A stretch of 64,000 nt of DNA from Photobacterium sp. TY1-4 (GTDB taxonomy: Bacteria; Pseudomonadota; Gammaproteobacteria; Enterobacterales; Vibrionaceae): contig NZ_CP099735.1 in assembly GCF_025398175.1 (NCBI RefSeq), positions 124,001 through 188,000 of the forward strand. The letters are read 5' to 3'. Within the stretch, counting starts at the first letter, position 1; every line of letters begins with the position of its first letter. The notes under the pieces were generated by a model. It worked only from the letters and a program-made list of their open reading frames with translations, did not search any database and was not told the origin of the DNA. Shown here one piece after another: positions 53,728 through 61,581 of the stretch. Position numbers and translations under genes: made by a program.

Positions 53728-54018
53728 TTAGTGCTTGCCGGTTTGATTTTGTTCATTTTCCAACGCTTTATCGGTGATCTCTTTGTACAGATTGATCAGG
53801 CTGGCAGCCAGGCTTTGCCATTCCGGATGACGCTCCATCAGCGGCATGGCACGATGTGCATCTTCCAAGACTTCTTTCAGAAACTGAATATCGAGATCAT
53901 TCAGGGTTTCGCCGTTATCAACGCGTTCTTTCATCGATAATGCGCGGGGCAGGCGTTGCGATTCCATCCGTTCAGCCACTGCTTGCAAAATACCGGCATC
54001 TTTTTCTTCTTTGTCCAT
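53728..54018 (-). CDS. Conserved hypothetical helical protein
   Basis: About 96 residues from ATG 54018 (MDKEEKDAGILQAVAERM). It is charged and almost entirely helical, with no signal or membrane segment. The frame extends a further 60 codons upstream without conservation features. I do not recognise the family. It is divergent from the DUF2235 gene and lies upstream of the catB-like leader promoter on the same strand. Confidence 0.65.
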   Translation of the reverse strand: MDKEEKDAGILQAVAERMESQRLPRALSMKERVDNGETLNDLDIQFLKEVLEDAHRAMPLMERHPEWQSLAASLINLYKEITDKALENEQNQTGKH

Positions 54019-54308
54019 CAGTGTCCCACAGGTTCGAGTGTATCGATGAGGATATTGTAGTCGCTTCTCCCTGGGAAAGCGTCTGTCGACTGCTGAATTT
54101 GCTAGCCGGATCGAATGGGCCGTAAAAGAACTCTCGAGTTGGTGATGATGCGACAGCCGTCTTTCGAGGTATTTCCATAAACGCTGAGTGTACGGGTACA
54201 ACACGCCATAGAATCGTTATTCTGAGCCATTGATCACACCGTATTTCACGTTTGCTGGCTAGGTTTAATGATGTCGTATAGCGAGCTTAGGTTCATATAG
54301 GGAAAGCA

Positions 54309-55832
54309 ATGGCTTATTTAATCGTCTGCTGTGACGGGACCTGGAATGATCCGGAAAACAGCGATGATGGCGTTTCGAGCCCCACCAATGTGCGGCAGAT
54401 CTTCAATTTCCTGCCGTCAAAGCCCGATAAGCAGGAAACTCGTTATCAGTCTGGTGTGGGTACCGGCGGGTTTATCGATCGTGCAGTGGGCGGGATTTTG
54501 GGCTATGGGCTCAGCGAAGACATCCGCGACTGTTATCAGTGGCTGTCCGATAAATATCAACCCGGCGATCAGATCATTTTGCTTGGATTCAGCCGCGGTG
54601 CTTATTCTGCCAGGAGTCTGGCCGGCATGATCGCCCGTTACGGTCTCATTGACTTTTCCTATGTGAAAGATGTCGATCGTGACAAAGTGGTAAAGCAGAT
54701 CTATCGGGAAGGGTATCGCCGTCAGGAATCACGTAGTTATCTTGAAGTCCACTATCACCTCGATTTTTATCCTGATTCCGATCAGGTGAAATTTCTTGGC
54801 GTGTGGGATACCGTCGGTGCGCTGGGGATCCCCAATGACAAGGCATTGCTGGATCTGTTTGATAACCCGAAAAATTACGAGTTCCACGATGTTTGCCTGA
54901 GTCCCAAAGTCGAATGTGCTCGCCATGCGGTGGCGATTGATGAAGAGCGGGGCAGTTTTTGCCCGACGTTATGGGCAACCGGCCAGCATCCGGATGTCAA
55001 ACAAGTCTGGTTCCCGGGTGTACATAGTGATGTCGGCGGGGGGTATCGGGAAAATGGGTTATCCGATGGTGCCTTGCAATGGATGATTGACGAGTTGAAA
55101 CAGAAAGTTCCGGCTTTGCTGTGGGATCCGCTCCAGGTGTCGCAGGTCGTCCCGAATCCGCAAGATGAGCTGCATGAATCACACAAGGGCTTCATGAAAG
55201 TGTTGGTGACTGCGCCGCGTTCCATTCCGAACCTGGATCAAAAAAAGAGCCAGGAGAGCCTTCATACCTCCGTCCAGGCACGTCGTAAGCAACCGCCCCG
55301 TACCCATGGGCCCTATCGCTCCACCCAACTATTGTCACCGCAGCACCCCGTCACCGTTGATATTTACGCCAGGCACCAATGGTACTGGACCGGCATTTAT
55401 TTAGAAGCCAACCGGACCTATCAGTTTAACGCGACCGGTGCCTGGGTGGATTCCAATATCCCTTGCGGGCCGGGCGGCACCATAGACAGTAAGTTTTCCC
55501 CGGGAGAATTGCTGCGCATGATGGGTACGCTGACCGGGAAACTTGAATCAGCCTTTAAAAGCATTTTTGATAAAGAGGATGCCAACTTTGTCGGCACCAA
55601 GCGGGTTGAAAGCTCGCCCTGGTTCTGCCTGATGGGCGCCATTGCCAACAGCGAAAACCCCGGCAAAGACGGCACCCACGGCCAACTGCGGATTTTCGAG
55701 ATAGGGGAAAATGCGATGTTCACACCGAAGAAATCCGGTTATCTGTATTGCTTCGCCAACGACGCCTGGGGCTTTTACGGTAACAACCGGGGTTATGTTA
55801 CGCTGACGGTAACGCAGGGGGATGGGGCGTAG
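54309..55832 (+). CDS. DUF2235 alpha/beta hydrolase with LecA-like C-terminal domain
   Basis: A 507-residue protein. The first 300 residues are a DUF2235 hydrolase: IVCCDGTWND, the nucleophile GFSRGAYSAR, KFLGVWDTVGALG and GVHSDVGGGY with the catalytic Asp/His region. This fold includes type VI secretion phospholipases (Tle1). The C-terminal 150 residues look like a LecA (PA-IL) jelly roll: WYWTGIYLEANRTYQFNATG and the calcium-site-like ANDAWGFYGNNRGYVTL. No signal peptide. No VgrG, PAAR or immunity gene is evident next to it; the next gene is a small membrane protein on the other strand. Confidence 0.82.
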   Translation: MAYLIVCCDGTWNDPENSDDGVSSPTNVRQIFNFLPSKPDKQETRYQSGVGTGGFIDRAVGGILGYGLSEDIRDCYQWLSDKYQPGDQIILLGFSRGAYSARSLAGMIARYGLIDFSYVKDVDRDKVVKQIYREGYRRQESRSYLEVHYHLDFYPDSDQVKFLGVWDTVGALGIPNDKALLDLFDNPKNYEFHDVCLSPKVECARHAVAIDEERGSFCPTLWATGQHPDVKQVWFPGVHSDVGGGYRENGLSDGALQWMIDELKQKVPALLWDPLQVSQVVPNPQDELHESHKGFMKVLVTAPRSIPNLDQKKSQESLHTSVQARRKQPPRTHGPYRSTQLLSPQHPVTVDIYARHQWYWTGIYLEANRTYQFNATGAWVDSNIPCGPGGTIDSKFSPGELLRMMGTLTGKLESAFKSIFDKEDANFVGTKRVESSPWFCLMGAIANSENPGKDGTHGQLRIFEIGENAMFTPKKSGYLYCFANDAWGFYGNNRGYVTLTVTQGDGA

Positions 55833-56068
55833 GGTGGGTGTATAGGGGCAATATATTGTTATTGCCCCAAACCAATTTAGAGCTTAAAAGTTGAGACAAC
55901 CTTTTGTGTCTTGGTTGACCTATTTTATCTAATGACTAACATTAACTTGGTCTGGAAAAAGTATACTTGGGTAAAGCAGAAGCATGCTCTATTTTACCGG
56001 GCAAGCCTCTTAACAGTGTGAGTACATTATTTGATATCGCTAAAAATTGATCGTATCAATAAAGCCCG

Positions 56069-56317
56069 TCAGTCGAGATACCAGTTTGTCGCATAAATCA
56101 CTGAAAGGACGAGAAGGACTAGAAGAACTGGGAGGGCTAACATCCTTGCCAACTTTTTCATAAAGCTTGGTTTATCAAAGACCACGCCTTCTGCTTCCCT
56201 CACTCTTCTCTCTTCATCAAAATGCCACTTAATAGCTAAGTAGGCTCCAATACCTAATACAATAAGCTTAAAAGCTCCGGCAAAGTACGGAAAGATGTTA
56301 GCCCAACTGCCGTTCAT
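56069..56317 (-). CDS. Small membrane protein, two helices
   Basis: An 82-residue protein with helices at about 10-28 (YFAGAFKLIVLGIGAYLAIKW) and 58-78 (MLALPVLLVLLVLSVIYATNW), and a charged cytosolic loop between them. I do not recognise a family. It faces the DUF2235 gene end to end across 236 bases, so it could be an immunity or accessory protein, but nothing in its sequence proves that. Confidence 0.6.
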   Translation of the reverse strand: MNGSWANIFPYFAGAFKLIVLGIGAYLAIKWHFDEERRVREAEGVVFDKPSFMKKLARMLALPVLLVLLVLSVIYATNWYLD

Positions 56318-56761
56318 TATCTATCTCCATCAGATTAAATATCGATTTTGCGTTAGCATAATCAAAGGTTCATGTTTAGTGCGCACCCAAAGTCAGGCGT
56401 TCTAGCCTGCGCAAGTCTACTGCTCGCGCTAGCTGTCCACAACTCTCTTTGCAATACCTGTAGTGATTGGTGGTTTGCTAAATTAGCAATAGCACTGGCA
56501 GATTGTTGTCCAAAACCGTGATAGACAAGGTTTGCGTTGCCTCTCGCCGTGATGCCCCTTGAGTTGTGCTTACGGCTGGCGAACCACCTTTTCCGCCTCC
56601 GTAAACTCTGGGAAAACCGCCTGAATAGAGGATACCCCCTTGATCAGAACTGGTTGCATATCCTCCTTGTTTGTGAGTAACTTAGCGAAAAGTTGAAATG
56701 AGCAGTTCAGGCTGCCGTGTTCACCAGTCGCCCTGGATTGCCGCTCTTTATTGGAGAAAAC
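56318..56761. other. Intergenic region with decayed coding-like sequence
   Basis: This 440-base gap holds no intact gene. On the minus strand one frame reads YHGFGQQSASAIANLANHQ and later ARTPDFGCALNM, which looks like a gene remnant. A similar short block recurs at 62764-62816. Probably an old repeated element or pseudogene. Confidence 0.45.
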
Positions 56762-57199
56762 ATGGAAGTACGATTCTTAGATCACGATTCAGATCACTCC
56801 GCGGTGCTTGAGGTGCTGCTGCAATTGCGACCAAGCTATGACATCGACTCATTGTCAGCCCAGATCAAAAAACAACAGGCGAACGGCTACCAGGTTGTTT
56901 ACGTGAAGTCTCCGGACGGTATTCTCGCAGTGGCGGGTTATGTGGTGGGGGAAAAACTGGCTTGGGGCAAATATATCTACATCGATGACTTAGTCACCAA
57001 TGCAAATCATCGTTCCAGTGGCGTTGGCAAGTTTCTCATCGACTGGTTCAAAGCGTATGCCCTGGAAATCGGGTGCGAACAAATCCATCTCGATTCCGGT
57101 GTTCAGCGTTTTCCAGCCCATAAGTTCTATTTACGGGAAGGGTTCCACATTGCGAGTCATCACTTTTCTTTGCTGGATGTGAAATGTTCGAACCTTTAA
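56762..57199 (+). CDS. GNAT acetyltransferase
   Basis: A 145-residue GNAT protein starting MEVRFLDHDSDH, with TTGGAG upstream of ATG 56762. DLVTNANHRSSGVGKFLIDWF is the acetyl-CoA segment and QRFPAHKFYLREGFHIASHHF the closing part, which matches small histone-acetyltransferase-HPA2-like enzymes. It overlaps the next gene by 16 bases. Substrate unknown. Confidence 0.87.
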   Translation: MEVRFLDHDSDHSAVLEVLLQLRPSYDIDSLSAQIKKQQANGYQVVYVKSPDGILAVAGYVVGEKLAWGKYIYIDDLVTNANHRSSGVGKFLIDWFKAYALEIGCEQIHLDSGVQRFPAHKFYLREGFHIASHHFSLLDVKCSNL

Positions 57200-57774
57200 T
57201 CGCTGATAGGGATGAACTGAAGCTGGGAATCTCGGCACCTGAAGCTGGCTCAGTTGATCAGGAATACTTCATCCCTTTAAGCCAACTTTCAAAGGCGCTG
57301 ATACTGGATTCATCTTTTGATCTTCTGTTGGTTTCTGGTGCTTCTCCTCAGCAAGCGCAAATCGTCACTGCGTCCTGTGAAAAATCAGCAACCGTTGTCG
57401 CCTTTGTTGAAAGCCCATCCGCTGATATGACTGCGATTTGGGACGTTATGGTAAATCTTTCAGGCAAGCTCTTTTCTAATGAAATGCCGGATAATATTGA
57501 TGTGGCTGATGTTCGTAACTTAGTTCAAGACTCTGATGTGTTGTTTGCTTTTAACTGTAAAAATACAGCAATCGATTATCTCGCGGATCAGGATTCAGGC
57601 GAGGTTGTCGGTGGGATTTATCTTGCCCATCGCCATACAGATTTAGCTGAATATGAATCAACCAATCAGCAACTGCTAAGGTATATCTCGGCGTATGGCT
57701 ACTTAAGTTCAAGTGTTTACCGTCGTGGTCGCGCGGACAGTACGATCTTGCTGGGCATCAGAGCCTTGCTCTGA
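57184..57774 (+). CDS. Hypothetical protein, coupled to GNAT gene
   Basis: A 196-residue soluble protein, start overlapping the acetyltransferase end. It has an alpha/beta look: KALILDSSFDLLLVSGASPQ, ATVVAFVESPSADM and a glycine-containing end VVGGIYLAHRH...TILLGIRALL. I do not recognise the family. Co-translation with the acetyltransferase suggests a joint role. Ends at copy A of the intergenic repeat. Confidence 0.65.
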   Translation: MFEPLIADRDELKLGISAPEAGSVDQEYFIPLSQLSKALILDSSFDLLLVSGASPQQAQIVTASCEKSATVVAFVESPSADMTAIWDVMVNLSGKLFSNEMPDNIDVADVRNLVQDSDVLFAFNCKNTAIDYLADQDSGEVVGGIYLAHRHTDLAEYESTNQQLLRYISAYGYLSSSVYRRGRADSTILLGIRALL

Positions 57775-57782
57775 TGATCCTA

Positions 57783-57905
57783 TCCGTGGATACTGCACGG
57801 ATGTTCGGCTCGGTCAGTGTAGCCTTCAGAAAGTGATATGGGATCGCCTGTGATGACACAATTGAACTGACCAAATGTATTAAGCCTGATGAGGGGAGAG
57901 CCCCT
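57783..57905 (+). repeat. Intergenic repeat copy A (GGATACT hairpin to AGCCTGATGAG)
   Basis: TCCGTG-GATACTG-CACGGA forms a small hairpin; about 85 bases later come AGCCTGATGAG and a GGGG-AGAG-CCCC hairpin. Parts recur after the next two transcription units (copies B and C). Confidence 0.55.
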
Positions 57906-57934
57906 GTTATTCGTGATGTTTACAGGAGAAATTG

Positions 57935-58249
57935 ATGATTGCGTGGCCTTGCGTATTTCACCTCGAAGGTGATGACGAACTGATTTATCTCGCTTCGGAA
58001 TCTGAGTTCATCAATGAGTCGGAGTCGCTGATCTGGGGTGAAAACGACCGAGTCATCGATTCAGCCGGTCAAAGCTATGGCTTATTGTCAGGCGAAGCCG
58101 GCAATATTGAACTCAAGCCGTGTGGGCATCGGTTGGCACTCAGCGAGGTAACCGCGCTGGTGCAAGCGCATGAGTTTTCAAAAGCAGAAATGTGTCTGAC
58201 CAAAATACAATTTCTATCCATTTCCGAAGCAATCAGCTCGGTGTCTTGA
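57935..58249 (+). CDS. DUF4144 family protein
   Basis: About 104 residues, MIAWPCVFHLEGDDELIYL at the N-terminus, matching DUF4144 as found in Vibrionaceae. An acidic soluble protein with a predicted beta-rich first half. AGGAG precedes ATG 57935. Function unknown. It stands alone between two copies of the intergenic repeat. Confidence 0.78.
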   Translation: MIAWPCVFHLEGDDELIYLASESEFINESESLIWGENDRVIDSAGQSYGLLSGEAGNIELKPCGHRLALSEVTALVQAHEFSKAEMCLTKIQFLSISEAISSVS

Positions 58250-58307
58250 GACAAGTTAATATCCGATGTGGCGTGTGGCTCATCAGCTTGCCCTGGTGAA
58301 TCGCTCT

Positions 58308-58400
58308 GTGGATACTGATATGATGTTTGGCTGAGTCTGTGCCATCTTCAGATTGTGGTTTGAGATCACCGCCGATAAGGGCGAGCCTGATTGATTCATG
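58308..58400 (+). repeat. Intergenic repeat copy B
   Basis: Starts GTGGATACTG and continues with GATGTTTGGCTGAGTCTGTG, like copy A, and ends near AGCCTGA. It is more decayed than copies A and C in its last part. Confidence 0.5.
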
Positions 58401-58420
58401 AGAGTACAACTGGGGGCTAT

Positions 58421-58825
58421 ATGTTTTTCACGTTGTTGTTCGTCACATTTGCTTTAGCAATCGCTGTCTCATTTTGTGTCGTTAAAATATTCGACAGTCC
58501 AATTGCCTCAATATTCAGTCGAATTATTCAGGACCCAATCAGCAGTGCATGGCATAAATACGTGACGTTTGCAGCCTATGTGGTGGGTATTTCTGGTGGG
58601 GTAAGAATATATCAGCTCGAAAGGTATATCAGCGCACCTCATAAAGATACGCAAATACTTGAACTCACCGTTGAAAGGTGGACGCTGGAAGTGTATCGAA
58701 CCATTATTGAAACGCTTCAGGCAATTGCGTGGATGTATTTGGTGGTATTTATATTCGCATTAATTGCCTATGTCATCGTGCGAGGATTTGAGTTAAAGCA
58801 TGGAAAACTTAACAGTTCAAAATAG
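58421..58825 (+). CDS. Hypothetical inner-membrane protein
   Basis: About 134 residues from ATG 58421. Three likely membrane segments: residues 1-20 (MFFTLLFVTFALAIAVSF), 45-62, and 105-128 (AIAWMYLVVFIFALIAYVIV). I do not recognise the family. The 3' end overlaps the deaminase gene by 26 bases, so the two are co-translated. Confidence 0.65.
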   Translation: MFFTLLFVTFALAIAVSFCVVKIFDSPIASIFSRIIQDPISSAWHKYVTFAAYVVGISGGVRIYQLERYISAPHKDTQILELTVERWTLEVYRTIIETLQAIAWMYLVVFIFALIAYVIVRGFELKHGKLNSSK

Positions 58826-59243
58826 TAGTGACGCGTGTCAAATAGAAAAAGACCTTTACGACGCAGCCGTTCAGCTCATCAAATCGCGTTATCCGGCAGG
58901 TTGGGGTGGTGCTGCCGCAGTGAGAACGGCTTCCGGCAAAATCCTCACCAGTATTGCGCCAGATGTGAACAATGACGCTTTATCGCTCTGTATGGAAGTT
59001 GGAGCGTACTTGGAAGCGCATAAGCTTAACGAAGCGGTGACTCATTCATTGTGCTTGTGTCGCGAAGACGAGCAGAGCGAATTTCTCATTTTATCCCCTT
59101 GTGGGGTTTGCCAAGAGCGTTTAGTTCATTGGGGGGGCGATGTGAAAGCAGCGATATCCACCGATAGTAATCATTTGGTTTTTAAAACGATACGAGAGCT
59201 GATGCCGCACCACTGGTCTTTGGTGAATGGTGATGTGTTGTAA
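58800..59243 (+). CDS. Cytidine/blasticidin-S deaminase-like protein
   Basis: A 147-residue zinc deaminase. The catalytic Cys-x-Glu is in LSLCMEVGAYLEAHK and the Cys pair in LSPCGVCQERL; GWGGAAAVRTASGKI forms the substrate strand. Such short single-domain forms include cytidine deaminases and blasticidin-S deaminase. Unlike canonical Cdd, the active-site helix has CME instead of CAE. Coupled to the membrane protein gene upstream. Substrate unknown. Confidence 0.83.
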   Translation: MENLTVQNSSDACQIEKDLYDAAVQLIKSRYPAGWGGAAAVRTASGKILTSIAPDVNNDALSLCMEVGAYLEAHKLNEAVTHSLCLCREDEQSEFLILSPCGVCQERLVHWGGDVKAAISTDSNHLVFKTIRELMPHHWSLVNGDVL

Positions 59244-59246
59244 CAA

Positions 59247-59320
59247 CACGAACTGGGGATACTTTCTCCGGTTCGTGATCAAGCTGATTACCTCTGTCAA
59301 AGCCTGATGAGAGAGCGAAG
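59247..59320 (+). repeat. Intergenic repeat copy C
   Basis: CACGAACTGG and CCGGTTCGTG form a hairpin (one G-U) with GGATACT in its loop, followed by AGCCTGATGAGAGAG. It may serve as a terminator-like end for the deaminase gene. Confidence 0.55.
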
Positions 59321-59350
59321 TTATGGGTGTGAGGTCTGGAGGAGAACAAC

Positions 59351-59815
59351 GTGAAAGTTTCTGCATATATGGCGCAAAGCCTGGATGGGTATATCGCCGG
59401 ACCAAATGGAGAACTGGACTGGCTTGAAGACATCGAGAATCCGGAGGGGAGTGACTTTGGCTTTGCCGAATTTATGTCCACTGTCGATGCATTGCTGATG
59501 GGGAAGCATACTTTTGAAAAAGTCGCTTCGTTTGGCTTCTGGCCATACGACAAGCCTGTTTACGTGGCCAGCAATTCATTGACATCTCTGCCTGAGGAGC
59601 TGGAAGATAAAGTCACGATTGTTTCCGGAAGTTTGTCGGATATGCTCGCGCAACTTGAGTCCCGCAATGTCAGATCCGTTTATGTTGACGGTGGTCAGCT
59701 GATTCAAAGCGCGCTTCGCCATGGTGTGCTCCGTGAAATAACCGTGACGACGATGCCGGTCATCCTTGGTGACGGTATTTCGCTGTTTGGCCCGTTAGAG
59801 AGCAAAGTGACATAA
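59351..59815 (+). CDS. Dihydrofolate reductase-family (RibD-C) protein, C-terminally shortened
   Basis: A 154-residue protein with the DHFR/RibD-C fold: YMAQSLDGYIAGPNG, DALLMGKHTFEKV, VRSVYVDGGQLIQSAL and VILGDGISLFGPLESKVT. GTG 59351 has GGAGGAGAAC upstream. Relatives go on for about 20 more residues (last strands ending in a GLVQSHY-like segment), so this copy is cut at its 3' end. The A+T-rich island begins just after, so the cut may mark a recombination junction. Confidence 0.83.
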   Translation: MKVSAYMAQSLDGYIAGPNGELDWLEDIENPEGSDFGFAEFMSTVDALLMGKHTFEKVASFGFWPYDKPVYVASNSLTSLPEELEDKVTIVSGSLSDMLAQLESRNVRSVYVDGGQLIQSALRHGVLREITVTTMPVILGDGISLFGPLESKVT

Positions 59816-60058
59816 TCTGACAGGTTGCCCTAACTCGGTTCTGCCCCTTTATGCGTTAGCCCTTTGACTCATTCACATCCTGTTCATGCACTTTTTCCCT
59901 AGTAAAAGTTATCCATTCTTCTAATGCTGTTCGCTGTGAATCCCTGTGATGTTCTACGGGGGTACTTTCAACGATCACATGAGGTCTGAGTGGTTATTGA
60001 AGTTAAAGTCGTTGAGTGTACAATGAAATAATAATAAGACATTAGGAATAGTAATTGT

Positions 60059-61282
60059 ATGAATCAACGAATAATTAAAGCTATAAATACGTCAGTTGTA
60101 GAAGGAAACATACAGCAACTTACCCTATGGAAAGCTCAAGATGATTGGCGTAATTATGCGAAGGCATTCGGTGCATCGCGTAATTCCATAAAATTAGCGG
60201 ATCTTATTGAAGAAAAACATCCTAGGTTATCTTCTTCAAAATTTCGCGCTGGAGGGCATGGTGAAAAAATTAATGCATTGTATTTGGCGAAATGGTTAGT
60301 TTTAGCGGCTTCTACGGTTGGGGCAGAACTTGCTTATTCGTCTTTGCTAGAACTTGAATCTTCATCAGATGTTGTGGTTTATAATATGTCACTGATTAGT
60401 GGGGTTGATTTTAAAGGGAAAGTAGAATTAATAGATGGTATTTATTTTTGTGATTTTGATAATTTACCCAGTACAATAAGGGAAAATGTAAATAACAAAT
60501 TAATAAATTTATCTTCAAATATTTCATCTAGTGATAGAGTTCACCCGCCCTACACATTTCTATGTCAACCCATGGAAAGCAAATTACTTTCAAATGTTCT
60601 TAGTGATGCTAACATCAATACTATTAAAGGTTACGTAAATAACGAATTTTTAATAACTAATTTTCTATCTTTATTCGCTTCTAACCACGCTCCTTGCATT
60701 GAATTACGTTGGTGTATTTTAGAAGATGCCACACCTCTTTCTGGCATAATAGACACACATTCAACTCAATACTTAGAGGTTGTTAAGCCTAAACATTATG
60801 ATTCATGGAATGGTATTGACGCTGAACAAATTACTCATTTATTTGAAAAATACTTTTCTATGAATGAGAAGCTTAGATTGCCTTTAGATATTTCTTTGGC
60901 GCGTCGCAGTCAGGCTATGAATACTTGGAATGATATAAATAAAGCTATTGACTTAGGTATTTCTCTTGAGTCGATATTAACAAAACCTGATACTAATGGA
61001 GAGCTAACTCTCCAAATAAAAATTATTGGTTCAAAATTGGCGTCTTCTGACCTTGGCAAGCGGAAGGAAATATCTTCTTTATTAAATGCAGCATACAGTA
61101 TACGCTCCTCTGCCGTTCATAATGGCATTCTTAATGATTCTTACAAAGTTAACGGTCGAGGGAAATTAAAACCTAGTATTATTATGGATGAAACTTTTCC
61201 AATTTTGAGGGATTGTTTAGTAAAAATTATTGAAAAAAATGGATTAACTAAAGATGACTATGAAGAACTGTTTTTTTCGTAA
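60059..61282 (+). CDS. ApeA-like HEPN-domain protein (putative RNase, defence candidate)
   Basis: A 407-residue protein, markedly A+T-rich compared with its flanks. The C-terminal part contains YSIRSSAVHNG, an RX4H motif (Arg349, His354), which is the RNase active-site pattern of HEPN domains and fits the ApeA-like HEPN group. The central region is beta-rich without a motif I recognise; the N-terminus (LTLWKAQDDWRNYAKAFGAS) is helical. HEPN RNases of this kind cut cellular RNA in abortive-infection defence. Function here is inferred from motif and island context. Confidence 0.7.
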   Translation: MNQRIIKAINTSVVEGNIQQLTLWKAQDDWRNYAKAFGASRNSIKLADLIEEKHPRLSSSKFRAGGHGEKINALYLAKWLVLAASTVGAELAYSSLLELESSSDVVVYNMSLISGVDFKGKVELIDGIYFCDFDNLPSTIRENVNNKLINLSSNISSSDRVHPPYTFLCQPMESKLLSNVLSDANINTIKGYVNNEFLITNFLSLFASNHAPCIELRWCILEDATPLSGIIDTHSTQYLEVVKPKHYDSWNGIDAEQITHLFEKYFSMNEKLRLPLDISLARRSQAMNTWNDINKAIDLGISLESILTKPDTNGELTLQIKIIGSKLASSDLGKRKEISSLLNAAYSIRSSAVHNGILNDSYKVNGRGKLKPSIIMDETFPILRDCLVKIIEKNGLTKDDYEELFFS

Positions 61283-61465
61283 TTTTATCGCTATGTACAG
61301 AAACAGCAGTTCCGAATTACTTAGCTGATATTCTGAGTCGCTTACAAGTACAGATTCTATTTTAATAAATACGATGCTTCAGTTTCACGATGGTTAAGTA
61401 TTAAAATAACTTTACTATACTTGAAGTTATCAATGAATCACTTGAATTGGTATGAATGCTAACTT

Positions 61466-61569
61466 GGAGTTGTACAGTTGTGAGTTGCGATACCAGCAGA
61501 CCGTCTGTACCGGTTTAGTCATGACTTACGAGCAGATGTATAATATCGAGTATGAGCTACTACAACTCC
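61466..61569. repeat. Palindrome-bounded repeat, copy 1
   Basis: GGAGTTGTA at the left and TACAACTCC at the right bound a stretch of about 104 bases. The inner 86 bases (from CAGTTGTGAGTTGCGATACC to CGAGTATGAGC) recur in degenerate form at 63587-63671. Confidence 0.6.
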
Positions 61570-61581
61570 ACAATTCAGAAT

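Noticed and set aside
59826..59866. CCCTAAC ... GCGTTAGCC resembling integron attC ends
   Set aside because: The outer heptamers do not fit the RYYYAAC/GTTRRRY rule and the spacing is too short for an attC site; no integrase gene is present.
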